This document shows positions 1-5,198 of a DNA stretch of 9,503 bases, piece after piece. The stretch covers positions 1 through 9,503 of the forward strand of contig JABFWJ010000343.1 of assembly GCA_013362295.1 (NCBI GenBank), in the 5' to 3' direction. This DNA comes from Thermoleophilia bacterium (GTDB lineage Bacteria > Actinomycetota > Thermoleophilia > Gaiellales > Gaiellaceae). How positions within the stretch are numbered: position 1 is the stretch's first letter; every line of letters starts with the position of its first letter. The position numbers were made by a program, and so were the translations under genes. Below the pieces are notes generated by a model. The model saw only the letters and a list, made by a program, of their open reading frames with translations, ran no database searches and had not been told where the DNA came from.

Positions 1-57
1 GACCTGCTGCGATTCGGCCTTGCGCGCCGTCCGCGGACGGAGAACAATCGGCAGCTG

Positions 58-642
58 GTGCTGGCACCCTCGGCAACCTCGCTCTGTCTGGCATGCGTCG
101 CCGTCGCGGCCGCCGCCTCGAGCGCCGGCGCGACGAACGGCCCGGGCTGGCGCGCGCTGCACCGTCCGCTGCACCTCCCCCAAGTCGCGTCGAACGCCCA
201 CTGTCCCGTCAGCCGCGTCGACCGGCGCGTCGATTGGCCCCGCACCCACATCTTCGGCGGGTCGGGGATCGGCACCGGGCCGGTCTACCCCGCCCTCGGC
301 ACGCGCAGCGCGCTGATCTATGCCACGCGGGACACGCAATTTGGCAGCGCTTGGTACGGCGAGAAGGTCTTCTGGTACGTGCTGCCGAGCTACAGGGGGC
401 CGGTGCTGATCCGCGGCCGGCGGCTGGACGGCCCCGAGCGGATGGGCTTCAACGGGACGAGGACGCCGTTGGGCGAGCTCCGGATCGACACCTACGACAC
501 TGTCCACTGGTCCGGGCAGCGGCGCGGGAGTCGCGGCATCGCCTCCGGGGTCCGCGTGCTCGCAGCAGGGTGCTACGGGATCCAGATCGACGGCACGAGC
601 TTCAGCCGAGTCGTCGTCGCCACCGTCGACGTGGCCTCCTGA
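58..642 (+). CDS. Secreted protein of unknown function (194 aa)
   Basis: The product has an N-terminal hydrophobic, Ala-rich stretch (about residues 8-25, ending SSAGA) that looks like a signal peptide, so export is likely. The mature part is rich in Gly, Arg and Tyr, with two well-separated cysteines (C49 and C172) that could form a disulfide and a conserved-looking C-terminal block, GCYGIQIDGTSFSRVVV. I recall similar secreted proteins in Thermoleophilia-type genomes, but I cannot assign a fold or function. I chose the GTG at 58 because it directly precedes the signal-like segment; a purine-rich GGACGGAG lies about 15 bases upstream, which is long for a Shine-Dalgarno site. The frame stays open to base 1, so the true start could lie outside the window. 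The gene converges on the minus-strand tRNA and its relics, and no clear terminator is visible between them. Confidence 0.72.
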   Translation: MLAPSATSLCLACVAVAAAASSAGATNGPGWRALHRPLHLPQVASNAHCPVSRVDRRVDWPRTHIFGGSGIGTGPVYPALGTRSALIYATRDTQFGSAWYGEKVFWYVLPSYRGPVLIRGRRLDGPERMGFNGTRTPLGELRIDTYDTVHWSGQRRGSRGIASGVRVLAAGCYGIQIDGTSFSRVVVATVDVAS

Positions 643-668
643 CAGCCCTGTCGACCGTGACGATCGTC

Positions 669-747
669 GATAGCGGCGGGTGGGCTCGAACCACCGACCT
701 TCGGGCTATGACTCAGTCGACGCTCGGCGTCGCGGGCGACGGTCTCG
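669..747 (-). repeat. Decayed tRNA 3'-half copy, distal unit
   Basis: This 79-base unit begins (plus-strand sense) with the same 37 bases that form the 3' end of the intact tRNA at 841-877: acceptor 3' strand, T arm, variable loop and 3' anticodon stem. Beyond that it keeps only short matches such as GACGCTC and then carries a CGACGC-TCG-GCGTCG hairpin where the D arm and 5' acceptor strand should be. It cannot form an acceptor stem and is not a working tRNA. It matches the proximal unit at 762-840 at all but about four positions. Confidence 0.85.
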
Positions 748-765
748 GATAGACGGTCTCGGATA
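738..765. repeat. 14-bp exact tandem duplication between the tRNA relics
   Basis: GACGGTCTCGGATA occurs twice head to tail at 738-751 and 752-765. It exactly accounts for the difference between the two repeat spacings (93 bases from 669 to 762, against 79 bases from 762 to 841), so it was probably added after the 79-base unit was duplicated. Confidence 0.9.
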
Positions 766-840
766 GCGGCGGGTGGGCTCGAACCACCGACCTTCGGGCT
801 ATGACTCGGTCGACGCTCGGCGTCGCGGCCGACGGTCGTG
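762..840 (-). repeat. Decayed tRNA 3'-half copy, proximal unit
   Basis: This second 79-base unit lies directly downstream (minus-strand sense) of the functional tRNA. It has the same 37-base identity to the tRNA 3' half (762-798) and the same degenerate 5' half with a six-base-pair hairpin as the distal unit. The former anticodon region reads GTCATAG instead of CTCATAA. It lacks any 5' strand able to pair with the retained CGCCGCT. Translated, the three copies give the familiar false peptide KVGGSSPPAAI, which marks tRNA 3' ends in reading-frame predictions. Confidence 0.85.
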
Positions 841-842
841 GA

Positions 843-916
843 TAGCGGCGGGTGGGCTCGAACCACCGACCTTCGGGTTATGAGTCCGACGCTCTAACCA
901 GCTGAGCTACGCCGCC
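843..916 (-). tRNA. tRNA-Met (anticodon CAT), elongator type
   Basis: The minus strand folds as a full 74-base cloverleaf without an encoded CCA. The acceptor stem is GGCGGCG/CGCCGCT with a G1-U72 wobble and discriminator A. The D stem is GCTC/GAGC, the anticodon loop CTCATAA, the variable loop AGGTC, and the T arm GGTGG-TTCGAGC-CCACC. Anticodon CAT with this body fits elongator methionine tRNA, since initiator tRNA would have an unpaired first position and GGG/CCC anticodon-stem pairs. A tRNA-Ile read by lysidine-modified CAT cannot be excluded from sequence alone. The anticodon stem TCGGA/CCCGA leaves an A-C mismatch next to the loop, where related genes usually have TCCGA. It is transcribed leftwards towards two decayed partial copies of itself. 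Confidence 0.93.
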
Positions 917-927
917 AGGCAGCGGCC

Positions 928-933
928 ATTTTA
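928..933 (-). promoter_or_regulatory. Likely -10 box of the tRNA promoter
   Basis: The minus strand reads TAAAAT eleven bases before the tRNA 5' end, in an AT-rich patch that stands out from its GC-rich surroundings. This would place the transcript start a few bases before the mature 5' end. I see no good -35 hexamer at 16-18 bases spacing. Confidence 0.5.
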
Positions 934-1010
934 GCGGCGCTCAGCAGTGGCAGCCGTGCTCCTGCGCCTCTGCCGGCGTGAGCCTCACGGTGACCGTCCG
1001 GGAAAGCGCG

Positions 1011-1016
1011 TACTCT
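1011..1016 (+). promoter_or_regulatory. Possible -10 box for a leaderless zinc-ribbon/NUDIX transcript
   Basis: TACTCT fits the actinobacterial TANNNT pattern and lies eight bases before the ATG at 1025, which has no Shine-Dalgarno site. That arrangement suits a leaderless mRNA. GTGACC at 990-995 could act as a -35 element, but its 15-base spacer is short. The call is tentative. Confidence 0.3.
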
Positions 1017-1024
1017 CGCGGTCG

Positions 1025-1189
1025 ATGGCCGAGGTGGAGATGTGCTGGCGCTGCCCGACGCCGATGGTGTGGCTGCAGGGCACGTGGCAGTGCCCCCGCT
1101 GCCATTTCAAGCTCGGCTGCTGCGAAGGCGAGCCGCAGACGGCCTGCGACGCACCCGCGCCGCTCGTGCTGAGCCCGCGCGAGGGGTGA
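1025..1189 (+). CDS. Small zinc-ribbon protein (54 aa)
   Basis: The 54-residue product has two CxxC knuckles, CWRC (C7, C10) and CPRC (C23, C26), separated by a 12-residue aromatic stretch, which is a classic one-zinc ribbon. It is followed by a CC pair (C32, C33) and C41. No catalytic residues are apparent, so it may bind zinc structurally, or bind nucleic acid or a protein partner. The stop overlaps the GTG start of the NUDIX gene (GTGA, 1186-1189), so the two are probably translationally coupled and may work together. The ATG at 1025 lacks a ribosome binding site, and a second in-frame ATG at 1040 follows GAGGTGG closely; either could be used. A frame extension back to 947 exists but has no protein-like character. 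The function is unknown. Confidence 0.68.
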   Translation: MAEVEMCWRCPTPMVWLQGTWQCPRCHFKLGCCEGEPQTACDAPAPLVLSPREG

Positions 1190-1719
1190 TCGAGCGGCTC
1201 GCCTCGCGCGAGGTCTACCGCAACCCGTGGATGCGGGTGCGCGAGGACGACGTGCGCTTCGCCGACGGGTCGCACGGGATCTACGGCGTGGTCGAGAAGC
1301 CCGATTTCGCCTTGATCGTCCCGTGGGACGGCGAGGCGTTCTATCTCGTCGAGCAGTACCGCTACCCGGTGGCCGCCCGGTTCTGGGAGTTCCCGCAGGG
1401 TTCCTGGGACGACCGCTCCAGCGACCGGCCGGCCGAGCAGCTCGCGCGCGCGGAGCTCGAGCAGGAGACGGGACTCACCGCCGGACGGCTCACGCACCTC
1501 GGTCACCTCTACGAGGCGTGCGGGTTCTCCGACCAGGGGTTCGACGTCTACCTCGCCGAGGAGCTCGAGCAGGGCGAGCAGCGGCTGACCCCCTCGGAGC
1601 AGGACCTCGTCGTCGGCAGGTTCTCGCGCGACGAGCTGGAGCGCATGGTGCGAGCGTGCGAGATCAAGGACGCTCCATCGGTCGCGGCGCTGGCGCTCTT
1701 CGCCCTCAACCGGCTCTGA
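1186..1719 (+). CDS. NUDIX hydrolase, ADP-ribose pyrophosphatase-like (177 aa)
   Basis: NUDIX enzymes cleave nucleoside diphosphates linked to another moiety. The flanking blocks VEQYRYPV (residues 55-62) and WEFPQG (67-72) resemble the ADP-ribose/nucleotide-sugar pyrophosphatase group, in which such segments bind substrate and shape the dimer. The NUDIX box runs from G72 to L97 and ends AELEQETGL. Against the usual GX5EX7REUXEEXGU it is three residues longer, has Ala for the Arg of RE (A89) and Gln for the first Glu of EE (Q93), but keeps E90 and E94. Metal binding is therefore probably retained but altered, and the substrate is unknown. The GTG start at 1186 overlaps the zinc-ribbon stop. 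The frame is open further upstream to 1042, but that part is the shadow of the zinc-ribbon gene. The palindrome array downstream may end transcription. Confidence 0.88.
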   Translation: MIERLASREVYRNPWMRVREDDVRFADGSHGIYGVVEKPDFALIVPWDGEAFYLVEQYRYPVAARFWEFPQGSWDDRSSDRPAEQLARAELEQETGLTAGRLTHLGHLYEACGFSDQGFDVYLAEELEQGEQRLTPSEQDLVVGRFSRDELERMVRACEIKDAPSVAALALFALNRL

Positions 1720-1728
1720 CCCCGGACA

Positions 1729-1908
1729 CGTCCCGAACGACCGGGGCCACCTGCCGCTTCGGGACGTAACCGGTGTCTGACACCGGGTGCCGTCCCGAAC
1801 AGACGAGCCGCCCGATCACCGCCCGCAGCGGAGGCTTGGCCGCTCCTCGGCCGCCTGGCTCTTCGGGACGTGACCGGCGTCTGGCACCGGGAGACGTCCC
1901 GAACAGAC
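1729..1908. repeat. Array of alternating inverted repeats (REP-like), between convergent genes
   Basis: The nine-base motif CGTCCCGAA and its reverse complement TTCGGGACG alternate five times, at 1729-1737 (CGTCCCGAA), 1758-1766 (TTCGGGACG), 1791-1799 (CGTCCCGAA), 1862-1870 (TTCGGGACG) and 1895-1903 (CGTCCCGAA). Between the 1758/1791 pair lies a near-perfect inner palindrome, CCGGTGTC-T-GACACCGG (1770-1786). Between the 1862/1895 pair lies its diverged copy, 1874-1890. The units 1758-1804 and 1862-1908 are thus about 47-base direct repeats, each a long hairpin with two nested stems, and both end in CAGAC. The array fills the space between the convergent NUDIX and carboxypeptidase genes and could serve as a bidirectional terminator. 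The organisation resembles REP/BIME elements. No transposase is present in the window. Confidence 0.8.
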
Positions 1909-1916
1909 AGCCACGC

Positions 1917-2555
1917 TCAGGGCGCCGCTAGGCCGAGCACCGCGCGAACGTGGCGGCCGACGGCCGCCTCGTCGAGGCTCCCGGCCGGAAGCTCGACCGT
2001 GAAGCTCGCGCCACCGCCCGGCAGATGGTTCTGCCAGTTCGTCGCGCTGCCGTCGAGCCAGCGCCGGTGGCGAAAGCGCATGCCGGCCAGCTCGGCATAG
2101 CGGCGGCCGGCCCGTGAGCTGCGGCCGTACGCCCAGACGAGGTCCAGGTGCTGGTGGTACCAGACCGTGTACTGCGGACGAATGCGGCGGATCAGATCGC
2201 GCGCCACGCGCGTCTCGGGCTCCGAGAACGGGCGCGGCCCGGCGGCGAACACCGACCACGGCGGCCCGAACGACCGCCAGCCCGCGGCGAAGTTGCGGTT
2301 CAAGTCGATGCCGTCCGCGTTCTGGCGCGCACCGCGCGCGAGCCCGTCGGGGTTGAGCACGGGGACGACCCAGAGGTCGGCGTGCGCGTGGGTCCGCTCG
2401 AGCGCGCGCACGATCGCGATCCCGGCCGGCTCGTTCCCGTGGATGCAGCCGACGACCAGAACGCGCGGCCCGGCGCCGGCGATATGCAGAAGCTCGATCG
2501 GTCGGCCGCCGGCCGAGTGTCCGACGACAACAGCGGCGGCTAGGGTCGAGAGCAT
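1917..2555 (-). CDS. M14-family zinc carboxypeptidase / MpaA-like amidase (212 aa)
   Basis: The protein matches the M14 metallopeptidase pattern. HGNE (H39 and E42) supplies the first two zinc ligands, NPDG (68-71) and DLNRNF (84-89) are the conserved substrate-carboxylate region, a His in YHQH (H134 or H136) is the third ligand, and E188 in VELPAG is the catalytic glutamate position. At about 212 residues it is close to the compact murein-peptide amidase MpaA subgroup, so cleavage of a peptidoglycan-derived or other small peptide is a reasonable guess. No convincing signal peptide is seen, suggesting a cytosolic enzyme. The chosen ATG (2553-2555) overlaps the divergent ABC gene start by two bases. 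Another in-frame ATG at 2571-2573 would add six residues and deepen the overlap. Neither has a strong ribosome binding site. Confidence 0.87.
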   Translation of the reverse strand: MLSTLAAAVVVGHSAGGRPIELLHIAGAGPRVLVVGCIHGNEPAGIAIVRALERTHAHADLWVVPVLNPDGLARGARQNADGIDLNRNFAAGWRSFGPPWSVFAAGPRPFSEPETRVARDLIRRIRPQYTVWYHQHLDLVWAYGRSSRAGRRYAELAGMRFRHRRWLDGSATNWQNHLPGGGASFTVELPAGSLDEAAVGRHVRAVLGLAAP

Positions 2556-3522
2556 GGCGGTGATCGAGGCCATCGAGCTGCGCAGGACCTACCGTACGAC
2601 GACCGGCGTCATCCGGCGCAGGCCGCTCGACGTGGAGGCGGTCCGGGGTGTCTCGTTCTGCGTCGAGCGCGGCGAGCTCTTCGGGCTGCTCGGCCCGAAC
2701 GGCGCCGGGAAGACGACCACGATCAAGATGCTGATCACGCTCCTGCTCCCGACGAGCGGGCAGGCGCGCGTGCTGGGCTGCGACGTGGTCGAGAACGCGC
2801 GCGAGGTGCGGAAGCGGATCGGCTACGTCTTCGGCGGCGACCGCGGGCTCTACGAGCGCCTGTCGGCCTACGACAACCTCCGCTACTTCGCGGAGCTGTA
2901 CGGCGTCTCGGGCCAGAAGCAACGCGCACGAATCGACGAGGTGCTCGAGCTGGTGGGGCTCGCAGGACGCGAGAAGGAACGCGTCGAGGGCTACTCGCGC
3001 GGCATGAGGCAGCGCTTGCACATCGCGCGCGGCATTCTCCACGACCCGGAGGTCGTCTTCCTCGACGAGCCGACGATCGGAGTCGATCCCGTCGGCGCGC
3101 GCGGCCTGCGCCAGACGATCGCCGACCTCGTGGCGGCCGGGAAAACAGTCCTCCTCACGACGCACTACATGTTCGAGGCGGACGCGCTGTGCGACCGGAT
3201 CGCCGTGATCGCGAAAGGCGAGATCGTCGGCGAAGGCACGCCGGCGGAGCTGAAGGCGAGGGTCGTCGAGGGGCGCGTGACCGAGATCGAGGTGTTCGGC
3301 GCCGATCAGGTGACCGTCGAGCGCGTGCGCGCCCTCGAGGGCGTGACCGCAGTCGCCGTCGAGAATCGCGACCAGAAGCAGATCCTCGTCGTGCAGGCGA
3401 CCGGCGAGCGCGAGCTGACGGCGCCGATCCTCGCCGTATTGAACGGCGTGGAGGTCGTACGCGTGTCCTCGCGCGAGCCGACCCTCGAAGACGCGTACGT
3501 CGCGCTGGTCGGCGGCGAATGA
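2554..3522 (+). CDS. ABC-2 exporter ATP-binding protein, DrrA/NatA type (322 aa)
   Basis: This is the cytosolic ATPase that powers export by the two permeases downstream. Visible motifs are Walker A GPNGAGKT (47-54), an atypical signature YSRGM (147-151) in place of LSGG, Walker B VVFLDEP (167-173) with catalytic E172, and the H-loop His204 in LLTTHYM. The Q-loop segment reads YVFGGDRGLY (91-100), so Gly sits where the usual Gln is expected. The C-terminal 90 residues form the extra regulatory domain of DrrA-like ATPases, ending EPTLEDAYVALVG. ATG 2554 was chosen because the homologous N-terminus (strand IEAIELRRTY) starts there; the open frame back to 2167 is antisense to the carboxypeptidase. 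The stop overlaps the next start by ATGA, giving a three-gene operon. The substrate (drug, lipid, polysaccharide or ion) cannot be told from sequence. Confidence 0.94.
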   Translation: MAVIEAIELRRTYRTTTGVIRRRPLDVEAVRGVSFCVERGELFGLLGPNGAGKTTTIKMLITLLLPTSGQARVLGCDVVENAREVRKRIGYVFGGDRGLYERLSAYDNLRYFAELYGVSGQKQRARIDEVLELVGLAGREKERVEGYSRGMRQRLHIARGILHDPEVVFLDEPTIGVDPVGARGLRQTIADLVAAGKTVLLTTHYMFEADALCDRIAVIAKGEIVGEGTPAELKARVVEGRVTEIEVFGADQVTVERVRALEGVTAVAVENRDQKQILVVQATGERELTAPILAVLNGVEVVRVSSREPTLEDAYVALVGGE

Positions 3523-4289
3523 ACGCGCTGCGGATCGTCCGGATCGGGTTCGTGATCAACCTCAGGATGCTCGGGACGTCGGGCTTCTTCCTGTTGACCT
3601 CCACGATCCAGCCGGTGATCTTCGCGACGGTCGCCTTCTACATGTTCAAGTCCGGAGGCCGCTCGGGGACGCTGCTCTATGCGGCGCTCGGCGCCGGGAT
3701 GATGGGCGTCTGGTCGACGACGCTCTTCGGCTCCGGCGGGATGATCCAGTGGCAGCGCTGGCAGGGCACGCTCGAGCTCGGTGTCGGCGCGCCGCCGCCG
3801 ATGGCGCTCGTCTACCTCCCCTTCACGCTCGCGAATGCGTTCACCGGCATGTACGCACTCGCGGCGACGCTCGTCTGGGGACGCATCGTGTTCGGTGTGC
3901 CGCTGCACTTCGTGCACCCGTGGCTCTTTCTCCTCGCACTGCCCGCCTCCGTGGTCGCGCTCGGGCTGATGGGGCTCGTGCTCGCGTCGACGTTCGTGCT
4001 CTACCGCTACGCGAACGCACTCTCGAACCTGCTCGAGTACCCGGTCTGGATCGCGTCCGGGCTCGTGTTCTCGACCCAGGTGCTGCCGGCCTGGACGCGA
4101 CCGATCTCGTGGGTACTTCCGCCGTACTGGGGCATCCTGGCGCTCCGGCATGCGGCGCTCGGCGGCGAGGTCTGGGGCCCGCTCGCAATGCTGACCCTGC
4201 TCAGCATCGCGTCGCTGGCGATCTCGACGCTGACCTTCGGCCTCTTCGAGCACCTCGCACGCGCCCGCGCGACGCTCTCGCTGACATGA
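3519..4289 (+). CDS. ABC-2 type permease, first subunit (256 aa)
   Basis: An integral membrane protein with about six hydrophobic segments (roughly residues 22-43, 53-72, 97-120, 133-159, 170-187 and 220-243) and short charged loops, typical of ABC-2 transporter permeases. The cytosolic stretch IQWQRWQGTLELGVGAPPP (76-94) corresponds to the family's coupling region, where a basic/aromatic helix followed by GTLE contacts the ATPase. The segment PISWVLPPYWGILALRHAALGG (195-216) matches the conserved family block before the last membrane helix. It starts at the ATG overlapping the ATPase stop and ends overlapping the next start, so stoichiometric translation is likely. It probably pairs with the second permease as a heterodimer in the cytoplasmic membrane. 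Confidence 0.92.
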   Translation: MNALRIVRIGFVINLRMLGTSGFFLLTSTIQPVIFATVAFYMFKSGGRSGTLLYAALGAGMMGVWSTTLFGSGGMIQWQRWQGTLELGVGAPPPMALVYLPFTLANAFTGMYALAATLVWGRIVFGVPLHFVHPWLFLLALPASVVALGLMGLVLASTFVLYRYANALSNLLEYPVWIASGLVFSTQVLPAWTRPISWVLPPYWGILALRHAALGGEVWGPLAMLTLLSIASLAISTLTFGLFEHLARARATLSLT

Positions 4290-5074
4290 CACGCTGGCTC
4301 CGCGTCTTCTTCGTCGGCGGGGTGATCGCCTACCGCGGACTCTTCAACTGGATCCGGCCGGCGATGTACATCCCGACGATGCTCGGAAGCCCGCTCTTCC
4401 AGCTCATCTTCTTCACCAAGCTCGGCCAGTACGCGCACGCGCAGTCGCGCGACTTCTACGTCGTCGGCAACTCGGTGCAGGTCTGCGCGATGTCGTCCTT
4501 GTACGGGATGACGATGTCCGTCGCCAACGAGCGCTGGTTCGGCACCCTCGGCCCGCTGCTCGCCTCGCCCGCAAACCGGGCCGCGGTCTTCCTCGGCCGC
4601 GGCCTGCCCGTCCTCGCGAATGGCCTGCTCGTCTCGGCGTTCACCTTCGGCGCGGGCGTGCTCCTGCTCGGCTTCCGGCCCGGTCTCGGTGCGCTGCCCG
4701 CGCTCGCGCTGATCCTCGTCATCACCGTCGCGTCGTGCACGGGCCTCGGGATGCTGCTCGGCTCGATCGGCCTCCGCGCCAAGGACGTCTTCTTCGCCTC
4801 GAACCTCGCGTACTTCCTGATGCTGCTCTTCTGCGGCGTCAACATCCCGCTCGACGTCCTCCCGAGCTGGATGAGCCTCGTCGGCCGCTGCCTGCCGCTG
4901 ACGCATGGGATCGCGGCTGCGCGCGACGTTGCCGCCGGGGCGCCGCTCTCCCAGGTCGCCGGCCTCGTCTGGACGGAGGCGGGCGTCGCCGCGGCCTACG
5001 CGCTCGCCGGCTTCGTGTCGTTCCGCTGGCTCGAGCACGCATCGCGGCGCAGCGCCGTGCTCGACACCTACTGA
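4286..5074 (+). CDS. ABC-2 type permease, second subunit (262 aa)
   Basis: A second, distinct six-helix ABC-2 permease. It shows the coupling motif NERWFGTLGPLLASP (81-95), which corresponds to the E-R-GT-E-L-SP block of the family, a long hydrophobic hairpin (about 108-160), and the signature region GLRAKDVFF...CGVNIPLDVLP (162-193) followed by PLTHGI (204-209), which is well conserved in DrrB-like permeases. The start overlaps the preceding stop by ATGA, completing an ATPase-permease-permease operon. Its divergence from the first permease suggests a heterodimeric exporter. It is followed by 122 bases of non-coding DNA with a GC-rich hairpin. The substrate is unknown. Confidence 0.92.
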   Translation: MTRWLRVFFVGGVIAYRGLFNWIRPAMYIPTMLGSPLFQLIFFTKLGQYAHAQSRDFYVVGNSVQVCAMSSLYGMTMSVANERWFGTLGPLLASPANRAAVFLGRGLPVLANGLLVSAFTFGAGVLLLGFRPGLGALPALALILVITVASCTGLGMLLGSIGLRAKDVFFASNLAYFLMLLFCGVNIPLDVLPSWMSLVGRCLPLTHGIAAARDVAAGAPLSQVAGLVWTEAGVAAAYALAGFVSFRWLEHASRRSAVLDTY

Positions 5075-5098
5075 CGAGACCACGAACCGGGAGACCCC

Positions 5099-5116
5099 CT
5101 CCCCCGGAGCGGGGAG
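5099..5116 (+). terminator. Possible GC-rich hairpin after the ABC operon
   Basis: CTCCCC-CGGAGC-GGGGAG can form a six-base-pair stem 25 bases after the last permease stop. There is no U-tract, which is common for terminators in high-GC actinobacteria, but short GC hairpins also arise by chance here. Confidence 0.3.
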
Positions 5117-5176
5117 CCAGCGCCCACCGGGATCGCAGGGGCCCGTACACGCCGCGGGAATGGCCACCGGTCAGCG

Positions 5177-5198
5177 GTGCCCCGAAGCTGAGGGGCAT
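5177..5198 (+). promoter_or_regulatory. Hairpin enclosing the Shine-Dalgarno-like GGGG and start codon of the HELGH gene
   Basis: GTGCCCC (5177-5183) can pair with GGGGCAT (5192-5198), using one G-U pair and an eight-base loop. This would hide AGGGG and most of the ATG at 5197. It could limit translation initiation, but it is short and could be chance in such GC-rich DNA. Confidence 0.3.

Noticed and set aside
573..866. A 97-codon minus-strand open frame with internal repeats
   Set aside because: The repeated KVGGSSPPAAI peptide is a translation of tRNA 3' ends; the region is the tRNA and its relics.
660..916. Possible CRISPR-like repeat array
   Set aside because: There are only two or three units, the repeated part is a tRNA 3' half, and the unit-to-unit remainder is also conserved rather than being variable spacers.
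947..1024. N-terminal extension of the zinc-ribbon frame
   Set aside because: The extra residues are basic and low in structure, no ribosome-binding site precedes them, and a -10-like box lies within this stretch just before the ATG at 1025.
1729..1908. Insertion-sequence ends
   Set aside because: The inverted motifs alternate several times within 180 bases and enclose no transposase or target-site duplication, so a REP-like array is the better reading.
2167..2553. N-terminal extension of the ABC ATPase frame
   Set aside because: This part is antisense to the carboxypeptidase and unlike any ATPase N-terminus. The domain begins at the ATG at 2554.
1816..3165. A 449-codon minus-strand open frame
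   Set aside because: It crosses the carboxypeptidase, the overlapping start region and the ABC ATPase in a wrong frame; the real genes there have clear catalytic motifs.
3306..4292. A 328-codon minus-strand open frame
   Set aside because: It is antisense to the first permease and the end of the ATPase. The product is almost entirely charged residues, the mirror image of hydrophobic codons.
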